The position numbers and the translations under genes were made by a program. A stretch of DNA of 64,000 nucleotides from Zygnema cylindricum (Eukaryota > Streptophyta > Zygnematophyceae > Zygnematales > Zygnemataceae). The notes beneath the pieces are model-generated. The model did not search any database. It had not been told where the DNA came from and saw only the letters and a list, made by a program, of their open reading frames with translations. Location of the stretch: positions 1-64,000 of the forward strand of contig JBBHKE010002144.1 of assembly GCA_037447655.1 (NCBI GenBank), written 5' to 3'. Every line of letters starts with the position of its first letter. Position 1 is the stretch's first letter. Positions 46,138 through 56,969 of the stretch are shown here, in pieces.

Positions 46138-46308
46138 TGTTGAAATTTATAGATTTCTAGAGTATTTTCTAAGTTTAAATATGTTTTTATAAAATGAAAG
46201 GAAAAAGGACGGACAACGTGCCTCCACCTCCGCTCTCTAGCTCCCATACTTGTTGTAGTCACTGAAGGTAAGAGAGAGAGGTTGATCCATGGCTGCCTTA
46301 GTTCAACA
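46138..46308 (+). mobile_element. Fragment of a copia LTR (start of the LTR, plus orientation)
   Basis: It starts TGTTGAAATT and runs through GCCTCCACCTCC, CCATACTTGTTGTAGTC and CCATGGCTGCCTTAG. These match, in order, the first 170 bases of the element-1 LTR family. It then changes abruptly into the truncated gypsy LTR. Confidence 0.75.
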
Positions 46309-46309
46309 G

Positions 46310-47032
46310 ACAACTATTTGTAGTAAGAGATTTCAATGCAAAATGCCTTTCCTCCAATTTGGTATTAATCGCTCAGGACCAAGATCAGCCGGAATTTCCA
46401 CAAACTTTTCCAAAGGAAAAGATGTCTACTCTCCTCTTACACTTCACTATTTATCCATCATCGCCCTGGACTCGCCAGGCCAGAGTCAACGCTCCGTTTT
46501 AACAGGCTTTTACCTGGGCCAATCATTGATCAGCAAAGACTCAGACTGACCAATGCAAAAACGTGCGAAATCTCTTACTAACTACTTAGCGCTTTACTAA
46601 CCAATCAAACGTTACGTTTCACTACGTAACATTTACGTGCAAAATTGCGCGCCAAACGAAACGCGACTTCGCACGATCGTGCATAACAAATTTCGCACGC
46701 GAAACTTCCTACGAAATTCCCTTAAGTGAAAGTGACGTTTCGTACCAAAATTTGTACGAAACGAAGTACCGTGCATACTAAACGTTTCATTAGAACTTTA
46801 TGAAACGTACGCGCGTAATTTCGGTACTAATTTGACCCTTAACCCGTTTCAATGATACCCACTTGTTATTTAGACCCCACGCTGTCACCTAAATACACCC
46901 ATCGCTATAACTTTTAAAATATAACTCCAAATAGCGTGATTCTTTTGCGGGCGTCTACCAAATTTAGTACTCTATAATCATAACACCTAAATACCCCTTT
47001 ATAAACAAGTTCGATCCGCTATTGCTGTTACA
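46310..47032 (-). mobile_element. Gypsy element 3' LTR, truncated at its outer end
   Basis: It reads as identical to 53133-53844 over about 712 bp. The outer roughly 250 bp, present in the 5' LTR, are missing, and a copia LTR fragment takes their place. The purine tract AAGGAGGGGATGA lies just before it on the minus strand (47033-47045). Confidence 0.9.
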
Positions 47033-47080
47033 TCATCCCCTCCTTATTTTTAACTGACCTCAGTTAAACACATTTAATTC

Positions 47081-50000
47081 TCAAGACGGGACTTCTATAT
47101 TATTATCCCTCCAATACCTTTGTAAAAACTCAGAATTTTTATCCTCTAAAGTCAACTCATCTTCAGGCCTTCCTAGATAATGCACTTGCCAGAATATAGT
47201 ATCACCAACCTTGAACCGTTGACCAACCCAATCTATTACCCATCTGTGGACTTCAGGTTCTATAATTATTGAGGGATCCAATTCCAGTTCTCTTTCTGTT
47301 GGTCGAAGATTCGCTGGTTTCAGTTGGCTGATGTGTATCACTGGATGAATTTTTGTTGAAGGCGGAAAATCCAATTTGGCAGCAACTGACGATATCATCT
47401 CGATTACAGTAAATGGTCCAATGTACTTAGGGGCAAATTTCCCCGTAGGATCCGATTGTCCCTCAATCTTGCACCTGTAATGAGTTGTAGAAAGCCAAAC
47501 CTTGTCACCTGTGCGTAACACCCAATCACCCCGTTTACGGTTAGCATTTAATTCTTGCCTCCTTTGTGCCTCCACTAATGAATCCCGGACAGTTTTCCAA
47601 ATTGTTTGAACGTATTCCCAAAACTCTGTTCCAGAACCCCTATTCTCTTGAGTGACCCCTGTTATTAAGTCCAATGCTTCTCTAGGTTGGTATCCGTATG
47701 CAACCTTAAATGGCGAGAATCCTGTACTAGCATGTTTACATGAATTGTATGCAAATTCCATTAATGGCAGTTTAGATTCCCATGTGTTCTGAACTCCACT
47801 GCAAACAGTCCTGAGCATTTCCTCTAGTGTACGATTCATCCTTTCTGTCTGTCCATCTGTCTGAGGATGATAAGCAGTACTCATCTTCAATTCAGTGCCT
47901 AAGTTTTGCTGCAATTCTTTCCAAAATGCAGATGTAAATTTAGAATCTCTATCACTGACTATAGACAGGGGAACTCCATGATGTCTGACCACGTTGTCAA
48001 AATATAACTTTGCAATATCTACAACTGAATGAGTAGTTTTACAAGGGATAAAGATTGCCATTTTACTGAACCTATCGACTACGACCATGATACTGTCATT
48101 TCTTCTAGATGTAGCTGGTAACCTGACAATAAAATCCATACTGACAGATTCCCATGGTTTTTCGGGGATATCTAAAGGTTTTAAGAGACCTCTAGGTTTC
48201 TGGTTACTAGGTTTACTCTGTTGGCAAGGGACACAACTTTCCACGTGTCTCGACACCTCCTTTGCCATCCCTGGCCAAAACAATCTACTCTGCAACCGAC
48301 TAAGAGTTTTATCTCGACCAAGATGTCCTAAATGCTCATGGGCTTCCTGTAAAAGTTGTTTTCTCAAGTCTCCCATTTCAGGAATGCATAACCTATCCCC
48401 TGTTCGCAAATACAGTAAACCACTTCTATTCTAAAGTTTTTGACATGCCTCTCATTCAGTGGGTCAGAATTCCCTCCCGAAATATTCTTGCAAATCACAA
48501 CAAAATAAGGATCTTTATCATAACCATATCTAACTGTATCTAAAAACAATTCATCTTGAACCATAACACTTATTTCAAAACATCTACTTAAAGGATCTGC
48601 AACTACATTTGTCTTCCCAGGAATATGTTTGACATTAAATTTGAAATATGCTAATTTTTGCATCCACCTAACCTGTCTGCCAGTCATAATCTGTGCATCA
48701 CTTAATCTTTGCAAATAAGAAAGTGCTTTATTATCACAGTGAACTGTAAATTCTTTATTATGCAAATAACATCGCCATTTCACCAATGCATGTACAATTG
48801 CAAGTAATTCTTTTTCTTGTGCTGTATAGTTCTTTTCAGCATCATTGAATTTTCTGGACTCAAAAGCAATTGGATGAAAGTGTTTGCCGACTTTTTGACT
48901 TATGACTGCACCTAGACCTTTGTCAAATGCATCTGTAGTGATCAGAACTTCAAATTCTCCAGCAGGGTCAGGATACACCAGTGTAGGGGCAGAGGTCAAC
49001 TTCCCTTTTAGTTCCTCGAATGCTCTCTCTTGATCAGCTCCCCACACAAACGTCTCTTTTTCCCGAAGTAAATCCGTCAACGGTGCAGCGATCATACTGA
49101 AGTTCTTTATAAATTTCCTGTAGTAAGTGGCCAATCCCAAAAACGATCTAACTTCTGTGACATTAGTAGGTTGTTTCCAGTTTTGGATTGCTAAAATTTT
49201 GGATGGGTCTGTTTTAACACCTTCCCCACTAACTATATGTCCCAAAAATAATTGTTCACTTTTAAGAAAACTAGATTTTGACAATTTTCCATATAATTTT
49301 CTTTCTCTTAACCTTTCCAACACTCTTTTTAAATGAATTACATGTTGTTCTTTAGATTCACTATAGACTAAAATATCGTCTATAACCACTTGGACAAACT
49401 CATCTATGTAATCTGAAAAGGTTTGGTTCATTAATCTTTGGTAAGTAGGCGGTGCATTCGTTAAGCCGAATGGCATCACGATCCATTCAAAATGACCCAC
49501 TCTAGTTCTGAAAGCAGTTTTATCAACATCCTCAATTCTAATTGGCACCTGATTAAAGCCACTACGCAGGTCAATCAATGAAAATACTTTAGCACCTTTT
49601 AAACGATCTATCAAATCAGAAATTAAAGGTAACGGATACTTATCCTTCACCGTAATCTTGTTCAGACTACGATAATCGACGCACATTCTCAACGTTCCGT
49701 CCTTCTTTTTGACGAAAAGAACTGGTGCTCCGTACGGTGATTTGCTGGGTTGAATATGTCCTTTCTCTAGGAGTTCTTTGATCTGTTTCTTTAACTCCTC
49801 TTGCTCAAAGAAACTGTGCTTATAAATTCCTGTGACAGGAGGGTTACATCCAGGTTCCAAGTTAATAACATGTTCTACATCTCGGGAAGGTGGCCTTCCT
49901 GAGGGTAAATCACTTGGAAAAACATCCCGGAATTCAAAAATCAAATCCTTAATAGTAGCATCAGGTGTATTAATGTCAGTTACAAAATCATATTTTTGTT

Positions 50001-50730
50001 TTTCAAGATTTTTAGTGGTGTCTGATTCAGGAATAACATGAATGTTAGTGTTTTCTCCCCCCCCTTCATCAGTAACTGCCTCAGTTACTAATAACAAGAA
50101 AGCATGATTTGTTTTATCTTTTAAATGCTTTTTAAATTGTTTAGCGGAAATCAAACCTTCTACTCCCAATCTGGTTATGTTATTTATATGATTCCTATGC
50201 AATTTCTTAGGAGATAATGCTTGCAAAACCTTCCAACCGTTTTCAGACTTCACTTTTAAGGTATTAATTTCCCAATTAATTTGAGGATTATGTTCTGTTA
50301 ACCAAGGCTTTCCCAGAATTAGTTCTTCACTTCCCAAATTCATTATTTCACACACAACTTTCATTTTATGACCCTGGATATCAACTTCTATCGTGTCAGT
50401 TTGTAAGTCTAATGTGGACTTATTACCATTTGCCACTTGAACATGTAAAGGCTTTTCCCTTATGACAGTAGGAATTTTATTTTCCTCTACAAACTTATGT
50501 GAAATAAAATTATGTGTGGCACCTGAATCAACCATTACTTTCAACGGCTTTCCTTCCACTAATGACTCGAATCTAATCAAACTGTGTCTGGTGTCGTCAT
50601 TACTTAGCTGTCCTAACATAGGTCTGTTGTTGAGAATTTCACCAGAAGGATTCTTTAAACTATGCAGTGTAGTGAGAATCATAATAAATTCAGCTATCCT
50701 AACTTTTCCATTCATTAATTTGCCCTCCAA
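47081..50730 (-). CDS. Gypsy pol: protease-RT-RNase H-integrase with a chromodomain-like tail
   Basis: Minus-strand pol has the protease motif VDSGATHNF (residues 67-75). The reverse transcriptase contains [12 protein letters not shown] and catalytic VIDDIL (about residue 448). RNase H has [10 protein letters not shown] and DNKALSYL, then the frame ends at 48364. Integrase continues from 48409 in another frame. It has the zinc site H24/H29/C59/C62 and catalytic D92, D153 and E189, with 35 residues between the last two. The last 60 residues (VIDWVGQRF...[17 protein letters not shown]) look like a diverged chromodomain. A single frameshift near 48430 separates RNase H from integrase; otherwise everything is intact. 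The frame is open upstream of the listed ATG and overlaps the gag end. The order PR-RT-RH-IN identifies Ty3/gypsy. Confidence 0.9.
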
Positions 50731-50780
50731 AGTTAACTCTTTAACTTCTGGATCCAGTTGACTAAACTGAGGACTTTCAG

Positions 50781-52103
50781 TTAGTCCTTTCCGTTTCCCA
50801 CCTCCTGGGCTTCCTGCTCAGCTAGATATAATGCAATATCCTCTTGGAGACCTTCATTTACATCGACTGTTTTGAGAGAACCTTTATCTGTACAGTCTTT
50901 AGCGTAATGATCTGGACCTCCACATTTGAAACAAGTGACTTTCTTTTTGGGTTTTGTGCACTCTCTACTAAAATGTCCCTCCTCTCCACAGTTATAACAG
51001 TTAATCTTTTTCAATTGTGCACACTCAAATGCTCTATGACCCCTTTTCTGACAAATAGTGCATGTGGTAATGGTAAGGTTAGACTTCTGGGCATTAATGT
51101 TTGGTTTAGGACTTTTAATGTACCCCCCTCTAATGTTAAATCTATTTCCTGCATTAACGCTATGTCCACCCCTTTGATTTCCCCTGAAGATATTTTGCCT
51201 ATTCACCAGTCCAGCATTCATTCCCTCTTCAACAAATTCCTCCTCATCCCACTGTGATACTTCATTTAAATTACCCCTGAGTGATCGAGTTTCCCGATTA
51301 TACCCCAACTGATCCTCTAATTCCAATGACTTATCTTGTAATTCCTTCAAATTATTAAAATTTTGATGTTTTAGCTCAGATTTCATTATAGGATTCAAAT
51401 AGTTCAAGAAATGCAATTTAGCCATTTCATCAGTCAAACCTATGACATGAATACTAGATGAGTCAAATTCCACAATATAATCCTTCACAGATCCAGTCTG
51501 CTTACAATTCAGCCACTTTTCTTCCATTCTAGATTTAAAAGTGACAGACAAGAAACGCGATTTGATCGCGGTTTTAAAAGTTTCCCAATCAGCATTATCA
51601 GGAATCAATTTAGACCTTCTCTGAGTATAATACCAAATCTGAGCATCGCCTTTCAGACAGTTAACAGCAAAAGAAGTGTAATCATCACGATCGCAATTTC
51701 TAGACTCCAAATAATATTCCATATGAAAAATCCAAGCATCCAACTCATCAATCTTCTTACCATCAAACGATGGTGCCTCACTAATAGACAATTTCAGATC
51801 TCTTATCTTCTTAGGTCTATCATGATCATCCTCCCTAAAACTGGCATTTCTTTTACTACTCTCACCCTTTTGGTCATTCATATTATTGTTGGTCTGAATT
51901 AAGCTAATAAGTTCATCTAATTTCTCATTTGAAACATTTCCATTTTCTTTAACAACTTTCAATTCACTTTTCAATTCGGAAATGGTTTCATCCACAGCGG
52001 TAGCATGATTATTAAATCTTTTGACCAATTTCACAGTTCGCTTCTTCAACACATTCAAAGCATTCTCCATTTCACGTTTCCATGCAGAATTTGCCATTAT
52101 CAC
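50781..52103 (-). CDS. Gypsy gag with three CCHC zinc knuckles
   Basis: This is an uninterrupted 440-codon frame. The first half has coiled-coil-like heptads. A retrotransposon capsid region follows ([27 protein letters not shown]). Near the C-terminus are three knuckles, [28 protein letters not shown] and [14 protein letters not shown], all C-X2-C-X4-H-X4-C. Most plant gypsy gags have one or two. Gag would form the cytoplasmic particle and bind the RNA. It ends ...EVGNGKD, with a slippery heptamer just before the stop. Confidence 0.9.
   Translation of the reverse strand: MIMANSAWKREMENALNVLKKRTVKLVKRFNNHATAVDETISELKSELKVVKENGNVSNEKLDELISLIQTNNNMNDQKGESSKRNASFREDDHDRPKKIRDLKLSISEAPSFDGKKIDELDAWIFHMEYYLESRNCDRDDYTSFAVNCLKGDAQIWYYTQRRSKLIPDNADWETFKTAIKSRFLSVTFKSRMEEKWLNCKQTGSVKDYIVEFDSSSIHVIGLTDEMAKLHFLNYLNPIMKSELKHQNFNNLKELQDKSLELEDQLGYNRETRSLRGNLNEVSQWDEEEFVEEGMNAGLVNRQNIFRGNQRGGHSVNAGNRFNIRGGYIKSPKPNINAQKSNLTITTCTICQKRGHRAFECAQLKKINCYNCGEEGHFSRECTKPKKKVTCFKCGGPDHYAKDCTDKGSLKTVDVNEGLQEDIALYLAEQEAQEVGNGKD
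50793..50799 (-). promoter_or_regulatory. Candidate -1 ribosomal frameshift site GGGAAAC
   Basis: In gag frame the codons read GTG GGA AAC, so G GGA AAC fits the X XXY YYZ rule. The gag stop lies three codons later. The -1 frame is open from here into pol. Confidence 0.7.
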
Positions 52104-52863
52104 ACAATTAAATCAAGCAAAAGGAAAGATAGAGTATACTTTCCCAAAGAAATTTGATGCAGATTTGAAGTCCTTAGATTGCTCCAATCCAAAACTTTTC
52201 TCCTTAACAAATCCTTTGAAAAGATCAAGATCTGAGAAATTAAAAAGACATTGACAATAAGTTAGTACAAATTCAAATTTTCAATTTCCCAACATTGAAA
52301 CAGAAATGTAAGAATTTCCCCACCAATTTTGCAATAGCAAAAATTGAAAGCTCTCAAAGGTAAGATTTCACCATAAATTTTGCAACAGCAAAACTGAAAT
52401 CAATCAAAGGTAACAATTTAGGGTTTGAAAAGTTTTGAGTCATTTCTGGACTCCTTTGCTCTTGAAGAAGTAAAGTACTCCACTTTCCTTCTCCTCCATT
52501 AGCAAATTCCCCATTTCCCACTACATCAGGATCTTTTGTTCTATAATCCTCACATCCTCACCCTTCATGGCTTCAAGCCCTCCCTCTACACATGAATCAT
52601 TGCTAGGAGAAGGCAAGTTTGTTTGGCCTCTAGGTAATTGGAGTGAGCTTCGGCGGTGGCTACACTGCCCACCCCGCCTTAGTCCTTAGGACCTGAGCAC
52701 GCCCCACATCTAACCAGCGGCCGCTGGCAGTGTGATCACTCAGTTTCCCTCCAATCCCCTACCACTTCACATTGTGGTTCTACCGACACAGGTTAGAGCA
52801 CCCTCACCGGTCACGGCAATCGATATTCGAGTGAGCTAACTTCTCCCTGGTTTCTAACCAAAG
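52104..52863 (-). other. Gypsy 5' leader
   Basis: It lies between the primer-binding site and gag and contains no gene. A GC-rich stretch at about 52640-52800 (GCGGCCGCTGG) stands out from the AT-rich rest and may be structured. Confidence 0.6.
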
Positions 52864-52875
52864 CTCCGATACCAT
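52864..52875 (-). other. Gypsy primer-binding site (tRNA-iMet 3' end type)
   Basis: Minus strand TGGTATCGGAGC, two bases from the LTR end. It differs by one base from the canonical TGGTATCAGAGC. The TRIM elements nearby use the same variant. Confidence 0.85.
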
Positions 52876-52877
52876 AT

Positions 52878-53844
52878 GTAACAGGATCTCCTACCTCTCA
52901 GAAAATCCCATTACTACAAATATTCCCAACCACACATTCCACACATTGGAAATTACACATCCACATTGGACAACACTCACATAAGGATCAACTTTAAATT
53001 AGAAGAAGCTTTTGTCCACATAACATTAGCTTGGTCTCTTGCCCTCGTGGCTCAACCCTTCTTATTTAAGTGTTTTCCACTACCCTCCACTCTTAATAAT
53101 TATATCTCTTAACTACTAAAACACTATTTAGTTAGTAAGAGATTTCAATGCAAAATGCCTTTCCTCCAATTTGGTATTAATCGCTCAGGACCAAGATCAG
53201 CCGGAATTTCCACAAACTTTTCCAAAGGAAAAGATGTCTACTCTCCTCTTACACTTCACTATTTATCCATCATCGCCCTGGACTCGCCAGGCCAGAGTCA
53301 ACGCTCCGTTTTAACAGGCTTTTACCTGGGCCAATCATTGATCAGCAAAGACTCAGACTGACCAATGCAAAAACGTGCGAAATCTCTTACTAACTACTTA
53401 GCGCTTTACTAACCAATCAAACGTTACGTTTCACTACGTAACATTTACGTGCAAAATTGCGCGCCAAACGAAACGCGACTTCGCACGATCGTGCATAACA
53501 AATTTCGCACGCGAAACTTCCTACGAAATTCCCTTAAGTGAAAGTGACGTTTCGTACCAAAATTTGTACGAAACGAAGTACCGTGCATACTAAACGTTTC
53601 ATTAGAACTTTATGAAACGTACGCGCGTAATTTCGGTACTAATTTGACCCTTAACCCGTTTCAATGATACCCACTTGTTATTTAGACCCCACGCTGTCAC
53701 CTAAATACACCCATCGCTATAACTTTTAAAATATAACTCCAAATAGCGTGATTCTTTTGCGGGCGTCTACCAAATTTAGTACTCTATAATCATAACACCT
53801 AAATACCCCTTTATAAACAAGTTCGATCCGCTATTGCTGTTACA
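52878..53844 (-). mobile_element. Gypsy element 5' LTR, complete
   Basis: The LTR is 967 bp with inverted ends TGTAACAG and CTGTTACA. The outer flank is TCTAC (53845-53849), part of the TRIM LTR into which it inserted. The other copy of this duplication is lost with the truncated 3' LTR. Confidence 0.9.
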
Positions 53845-53982
53845 TCTACCAACTAAGCTACCTGGCCAATTGTGCATGCAAGCTCCTGAAACCGAATGAA
53901 CGGCAATGAACGGTGCACTAGCGGATCAGCATATACTGTGATACACATGTGTGGAGTCCGAAATGTGGATATTCCTCCAACA
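53845..53982 (-). mobile_element. TRIM LTR (copy c), interrupted by the gypsy insertion
   Basis: The 5' part (minus orientation) survives from CCAACA at 53982 to the D-arm of its tRNA-like module, where the gypsy LTR begins. Confidence 0.85.
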
Positions 53983-54043
53983 CGCCCGCTCACGATGAAC
54001 TCCATCTCGTGTGGCTTGCCGACGCCCCCTAGCTCCGATACCA
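53983..54043 (-). mobile_element. TRIM internal domain, 61 bp
   Basis: Minus strand: primer-binding site TGGTATCGGAGC (54032-54043) directly after LTR b, a short spacer GCAAGCCACACGAGATGG, and a purine stretch before the next LTR. It has no coding capacity. Confidence 0.85.
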
Positions 54044-54289
54044 TGTTGAGGATCGACGATACTCTACATATCGCATGGGCACCAAAGTGAAAAATTTAGT
54101 TAATTTCCAAGCCGGGATCGAACCCGAGACTTTGTGTCAGCCGTACACTAGCTCTACCAATTGAGCTACCCGACCGATTGTGCATGCAAGCGCTTGAAAC
54201 CGAATTTACGGCAATGAACGGTGCACTAGCGGAACCAGCATATACTGCGATACACATGTGTGGAGTCCGAAGTGGATCTTCCTCCAACG
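54044..54289 (-). mobile_element. TRIM LTR (copy b) with tRNA-like unit at 54105-54176
   Basis: 246 bp, minus strand from C(G)TTGGAGGAAG to CCTCAACA. The internal tRNA-like module has A-box TAGCTCAATTGG and B-box GGTTCGATCCC. A TTTTT run about 15 nt downstream could end Pol III transcription within the LTR. Confidence 0.85.
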
Positions 54290-54350
54290 CACCCCCTCAC
54301 GATGAACTCCATCTCGTGTGGCTTGCCAACGCCCCCTAGCTCCGATACCA
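54290..54350 (-). mobile_element. TRIM internal domain, 61 bp (second copy)
   Basis: Same as 53983-54043, with primer-binding site at 54339-54350 and GTGAGGGGGTG as the purine tract. Sharing of LTR b between two internal domains makes this a tandem array. Confidence 0.85.
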
Positions 54351-54596
54351 TGTTGAGGATCGGCGATATTCTACATATCGCATGGGCACCAAAGTGAAAA
54401 ATTTAGTTAATGGCCAAGCCGAGATCAAACCCGGGACCTTGTGTCAGCCGTACACTAGCTCTACCAACTGAGCTACCCGGCCGATTGTGCATGCAAGCGC
54501 CTGAAACCGAATTTACGGCAATGAACGGTGCACTGGCGAAACCAGCATATACTGCGATACACACGTGTGGAGTCCGAAGTGCACATTCCTCCAACA
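54351..54596 (-). mobile_element. TRIM LTR (copy a), outermost, with tRNA-like unit at 54412-54482
   Basis: 246 bp, minus strand from TGTTGGAGGAATGTGC to CGATCCTCAACA. The module has a consensus A-box TAGCTCAGTTGG and a one-base-changed B-box, followed by TTTTT at 54401-54397. It is bordered outside by the target duplication GTGGT (54597-54601). Confidence 0.9.
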
Positions 54597-54601
54597 GTGG
54601 T

Positions 54602-55335
54602 AACCTTTGAAGTTCCGAGCAAGCTTGCGACTGGAGAAGACGGGTGCGAATGAACCGGATTTTTATGTGATAGAGCTTTCGCTTGAGGACATGAGGGCAA
54701 TTTTTGACCCCGAAGTAAATAAAGTTATCGACCTTGTGAGGGCACAACTCTTAGCGGCTAAGAAATGGGAAGCCATTCTCGCAGTGGGGGGGGCTCTCAG
54801 AAAACGCATATCTCATTAAGAGACTGAAGGAGAATTTCGAAAGTACAACTGCGGTTGAACTGTTTCTGGTGCGCCCAATCCCGGTGCCGCCATCTGTCAC
54901 GGAGCAATACTACAGTTGCTGCATCCAGAAAAAAATCTTTCGAGAGTCGCACGAAAAACGTATGGAATCGCTAAATGCAGGCTCTATGAGAATGGTGATC
55001 CAGAAAGCAAACAGGTTGTCCTCCGCAACAAATGAGTTTTATGCAACAATATGTTTGAAGTATTTGTGAGAAATAGAGAAACAATCGAGACCGATTCGGT
55101 CGTAAAACGATTATTTTATCCATTGGAGGCTAGTCAAAAAAGTATGGAAATCTCAGTGTATAGTGCCGAATTGAAGTCTCCCACTTTTGTGGACGAGAGA
55201 GGAGTGGTATTGGATGGCACATTTACAGTCGACATGCGTAAGACCTGGCTTGGGAAGAAAAGGGAGGTGGAGGTCAGCATGTCTTTTGGAAAAACGTGTA
55301 TTGAAGTGACGGCGCGTGGAATCAATTTCAAATAA
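54602..55335 (+). pseudogene. HSPA12-like pseudogene, 3' part
   Basis: It resumes the frame cut at 45906. VTFEVPSKLATGED is followed, after a frameshift near 54650, by VIELSLEDMRAIFDPEVNKV and the HSP70 family feature ILAVGG. A run of eight G at about 54785-54793 shifts the frame again before LSENAYLIKRLKENF. Another shift near 55050 leads to the C-terminal piece FEVFVRNRETIETDS ... VSMSFGKTCIEVTARGINFK, ending at 55335. The order of motifs follows HSPA12-type proteins. With 44783-45906 the locus has at least six frame breaks besides the 8.7-kb insertion, so it was probably already dead, or died soon after. Confidence 0.85.
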
Positions 55336-56009
55336 GGAAAAAATTCATCGAAGTTGCCAGTAAGATTTGAGGCATGACTCTTCGACATCACATGGCAAAC
55401 TCTACTAAATGGATAACTAGTTGTAGGAAAAGGCATGTGAGAACTGTTAGTGTGCATAGAAAAGGATATAATAACTGATAGTGTGCAACATAGAAAAGCA
55501 GCCGGTTCGTTTATGCCAACTGTGCAATTGTAAACTGACAGTTTATTGCCTCGCCGTTGAATAGAAATATCAGCTTTTAGAGTAAATATAAATCAACTGT
55601 ATGAATAGATTACTTGATGGTGGATTCAATGTAATTTCTTATTTGTAATTTATTGGACCAAAGTTATTTAAATTTTATTGTTTTTGGTATTGTTGAGCAG
55701 CGACAGCCTTGTTCATGGATGGTTCTAAAATGACAAGATCTGAAGGGATGGTTGAAAATATAGATTTAATAAATAGCAATAATCACATTATGTTAATAAA
55801 TTACAATAGTTACAATTTTGGAGGTTAACATATATATATATATATTCGGAATAACACATCATACTAAAATCATCAAAACGTCAAGAAATTTTTAAATAGT
55901 ATGTCGTCAAGTACTTTTCTCTTTTATCTGCATTTTTGTATTATATTGGCTAAAGTTTCTCTTTGTTGATAGCGATGCCATCTTAAAAATTGACAAAGCA
56001 CCAAAACTG
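55336..56009. other. 3' flank of the HSPA12-like pseudogene; no gene
   Basis: AT-rich. A short (TA)n run, ATATATATATATAT, lies near 55832. 'AGTGTGCA' recurs within 55450-55490. Confidence 0.5.
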
Positions 56010-56420
56010 ATTAAACTAAATAGCTGAAGTGAATCAGTCTACAGGATGAAAGCAACAAAGAGAATTTAGTGACACTTTAATTTTTGGGACTTTTCGGGCT
56101 TGTTTAAAAAGAAACTGGAACTTAAAAAAAAAAATTAGGAAACATTCGAAGACTTCAAATTTGAGATATCAAAATGACATAAATTCATACCAAGGTATTA
56201 TTATATTTATATTATTATATGTTTTATTATAAAAGGTTAGTTAAATTAGATGTTGTTCATACCCATCTTCAGCCATGATTCCACCCTCGGAAGCACCCAC
56301 AAAATACCTCACAAACAGGCTACATGATCTGTCTTAGCAGATCGTACGGACAAGCATACAGTACAAACCTACATGCATATGCCTGTTTTCAGGTCAACAA
56401 ATGACCTCATAACGTATCAT
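56010..56420. repeat. Inverted repeat arm (partner at 41990-42400)
   Basis: Reverse-complement copy of 41990-42400, recognised by GGGACTTTTCGGGCTTGTTT and CCATCTTCAGCCATGATTCC. It ends next to a hAT-type MITE. Confidence 0.7.
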
Positions 56421-56426
56421 ACAAAA

Positions 56427-56790
56427 CATGGTTCAAAAGTAGGTGAAAGTAGGCCCATACAATATGCCTATTGTACGCAAAACATACAATATGGCCTTAA
56501 GACCCATATTGTATTGGCCGCAAAATGAAAAAGAATAGTAGCAGGGTTGAGTTGCACATCGATCGATAGAGAATTAAACGTCATGTCTAAATTTTGAAAA
56601 ACATTCGGACAAAAAAATATTTTGTTGTGAGTTTTGTGGTATTTTTTATTTAAACCATCATATTTGGACGATCGGACGGTCGCTGATCAAAGTAGCGATC
56701 TAAGAAGATCACATGGAAAGCCCATAACAAAACTTACGATAAAGGCGCCTACAAATGGCCTACAATAGAAACGCCTTCTTTTGAAGTATG
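56427..56790. mobile_element. hAT-type MITE
   Basis: Ends CATGGTTCAAAAGTAGGTG and CGCCTTCTTTTGAAGTATG enclose the family's ATACAATATG palindromes and GAAGATCACATGG block. Flanking octamers do not match, so the target duplication is lost or the ends are shifted. Confidence 0.75.
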
Positions 56791-56969
56791 AAATGTACCC
56801 TAAAAACCATAAAATCCCCTAAACCCTTAATAAACCCTAGAATGTGTTGACATATACGGACTGTACCAAATCGTACGAACACTGTACGAATGCTAAGAAA
56901 GGTACGAATTTTTTAAAATTTAAAGATTGTTTGATCCGCACTGTACGTAGTAATCGTTTGGTTACTCCC

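Noticed and set aside
45868-46143. Frames across the TRIM LTR and its tRNA-like module
   Set aside because: They run through a non-coding LTR and recur with every LTR copy because the LTR is repeated.
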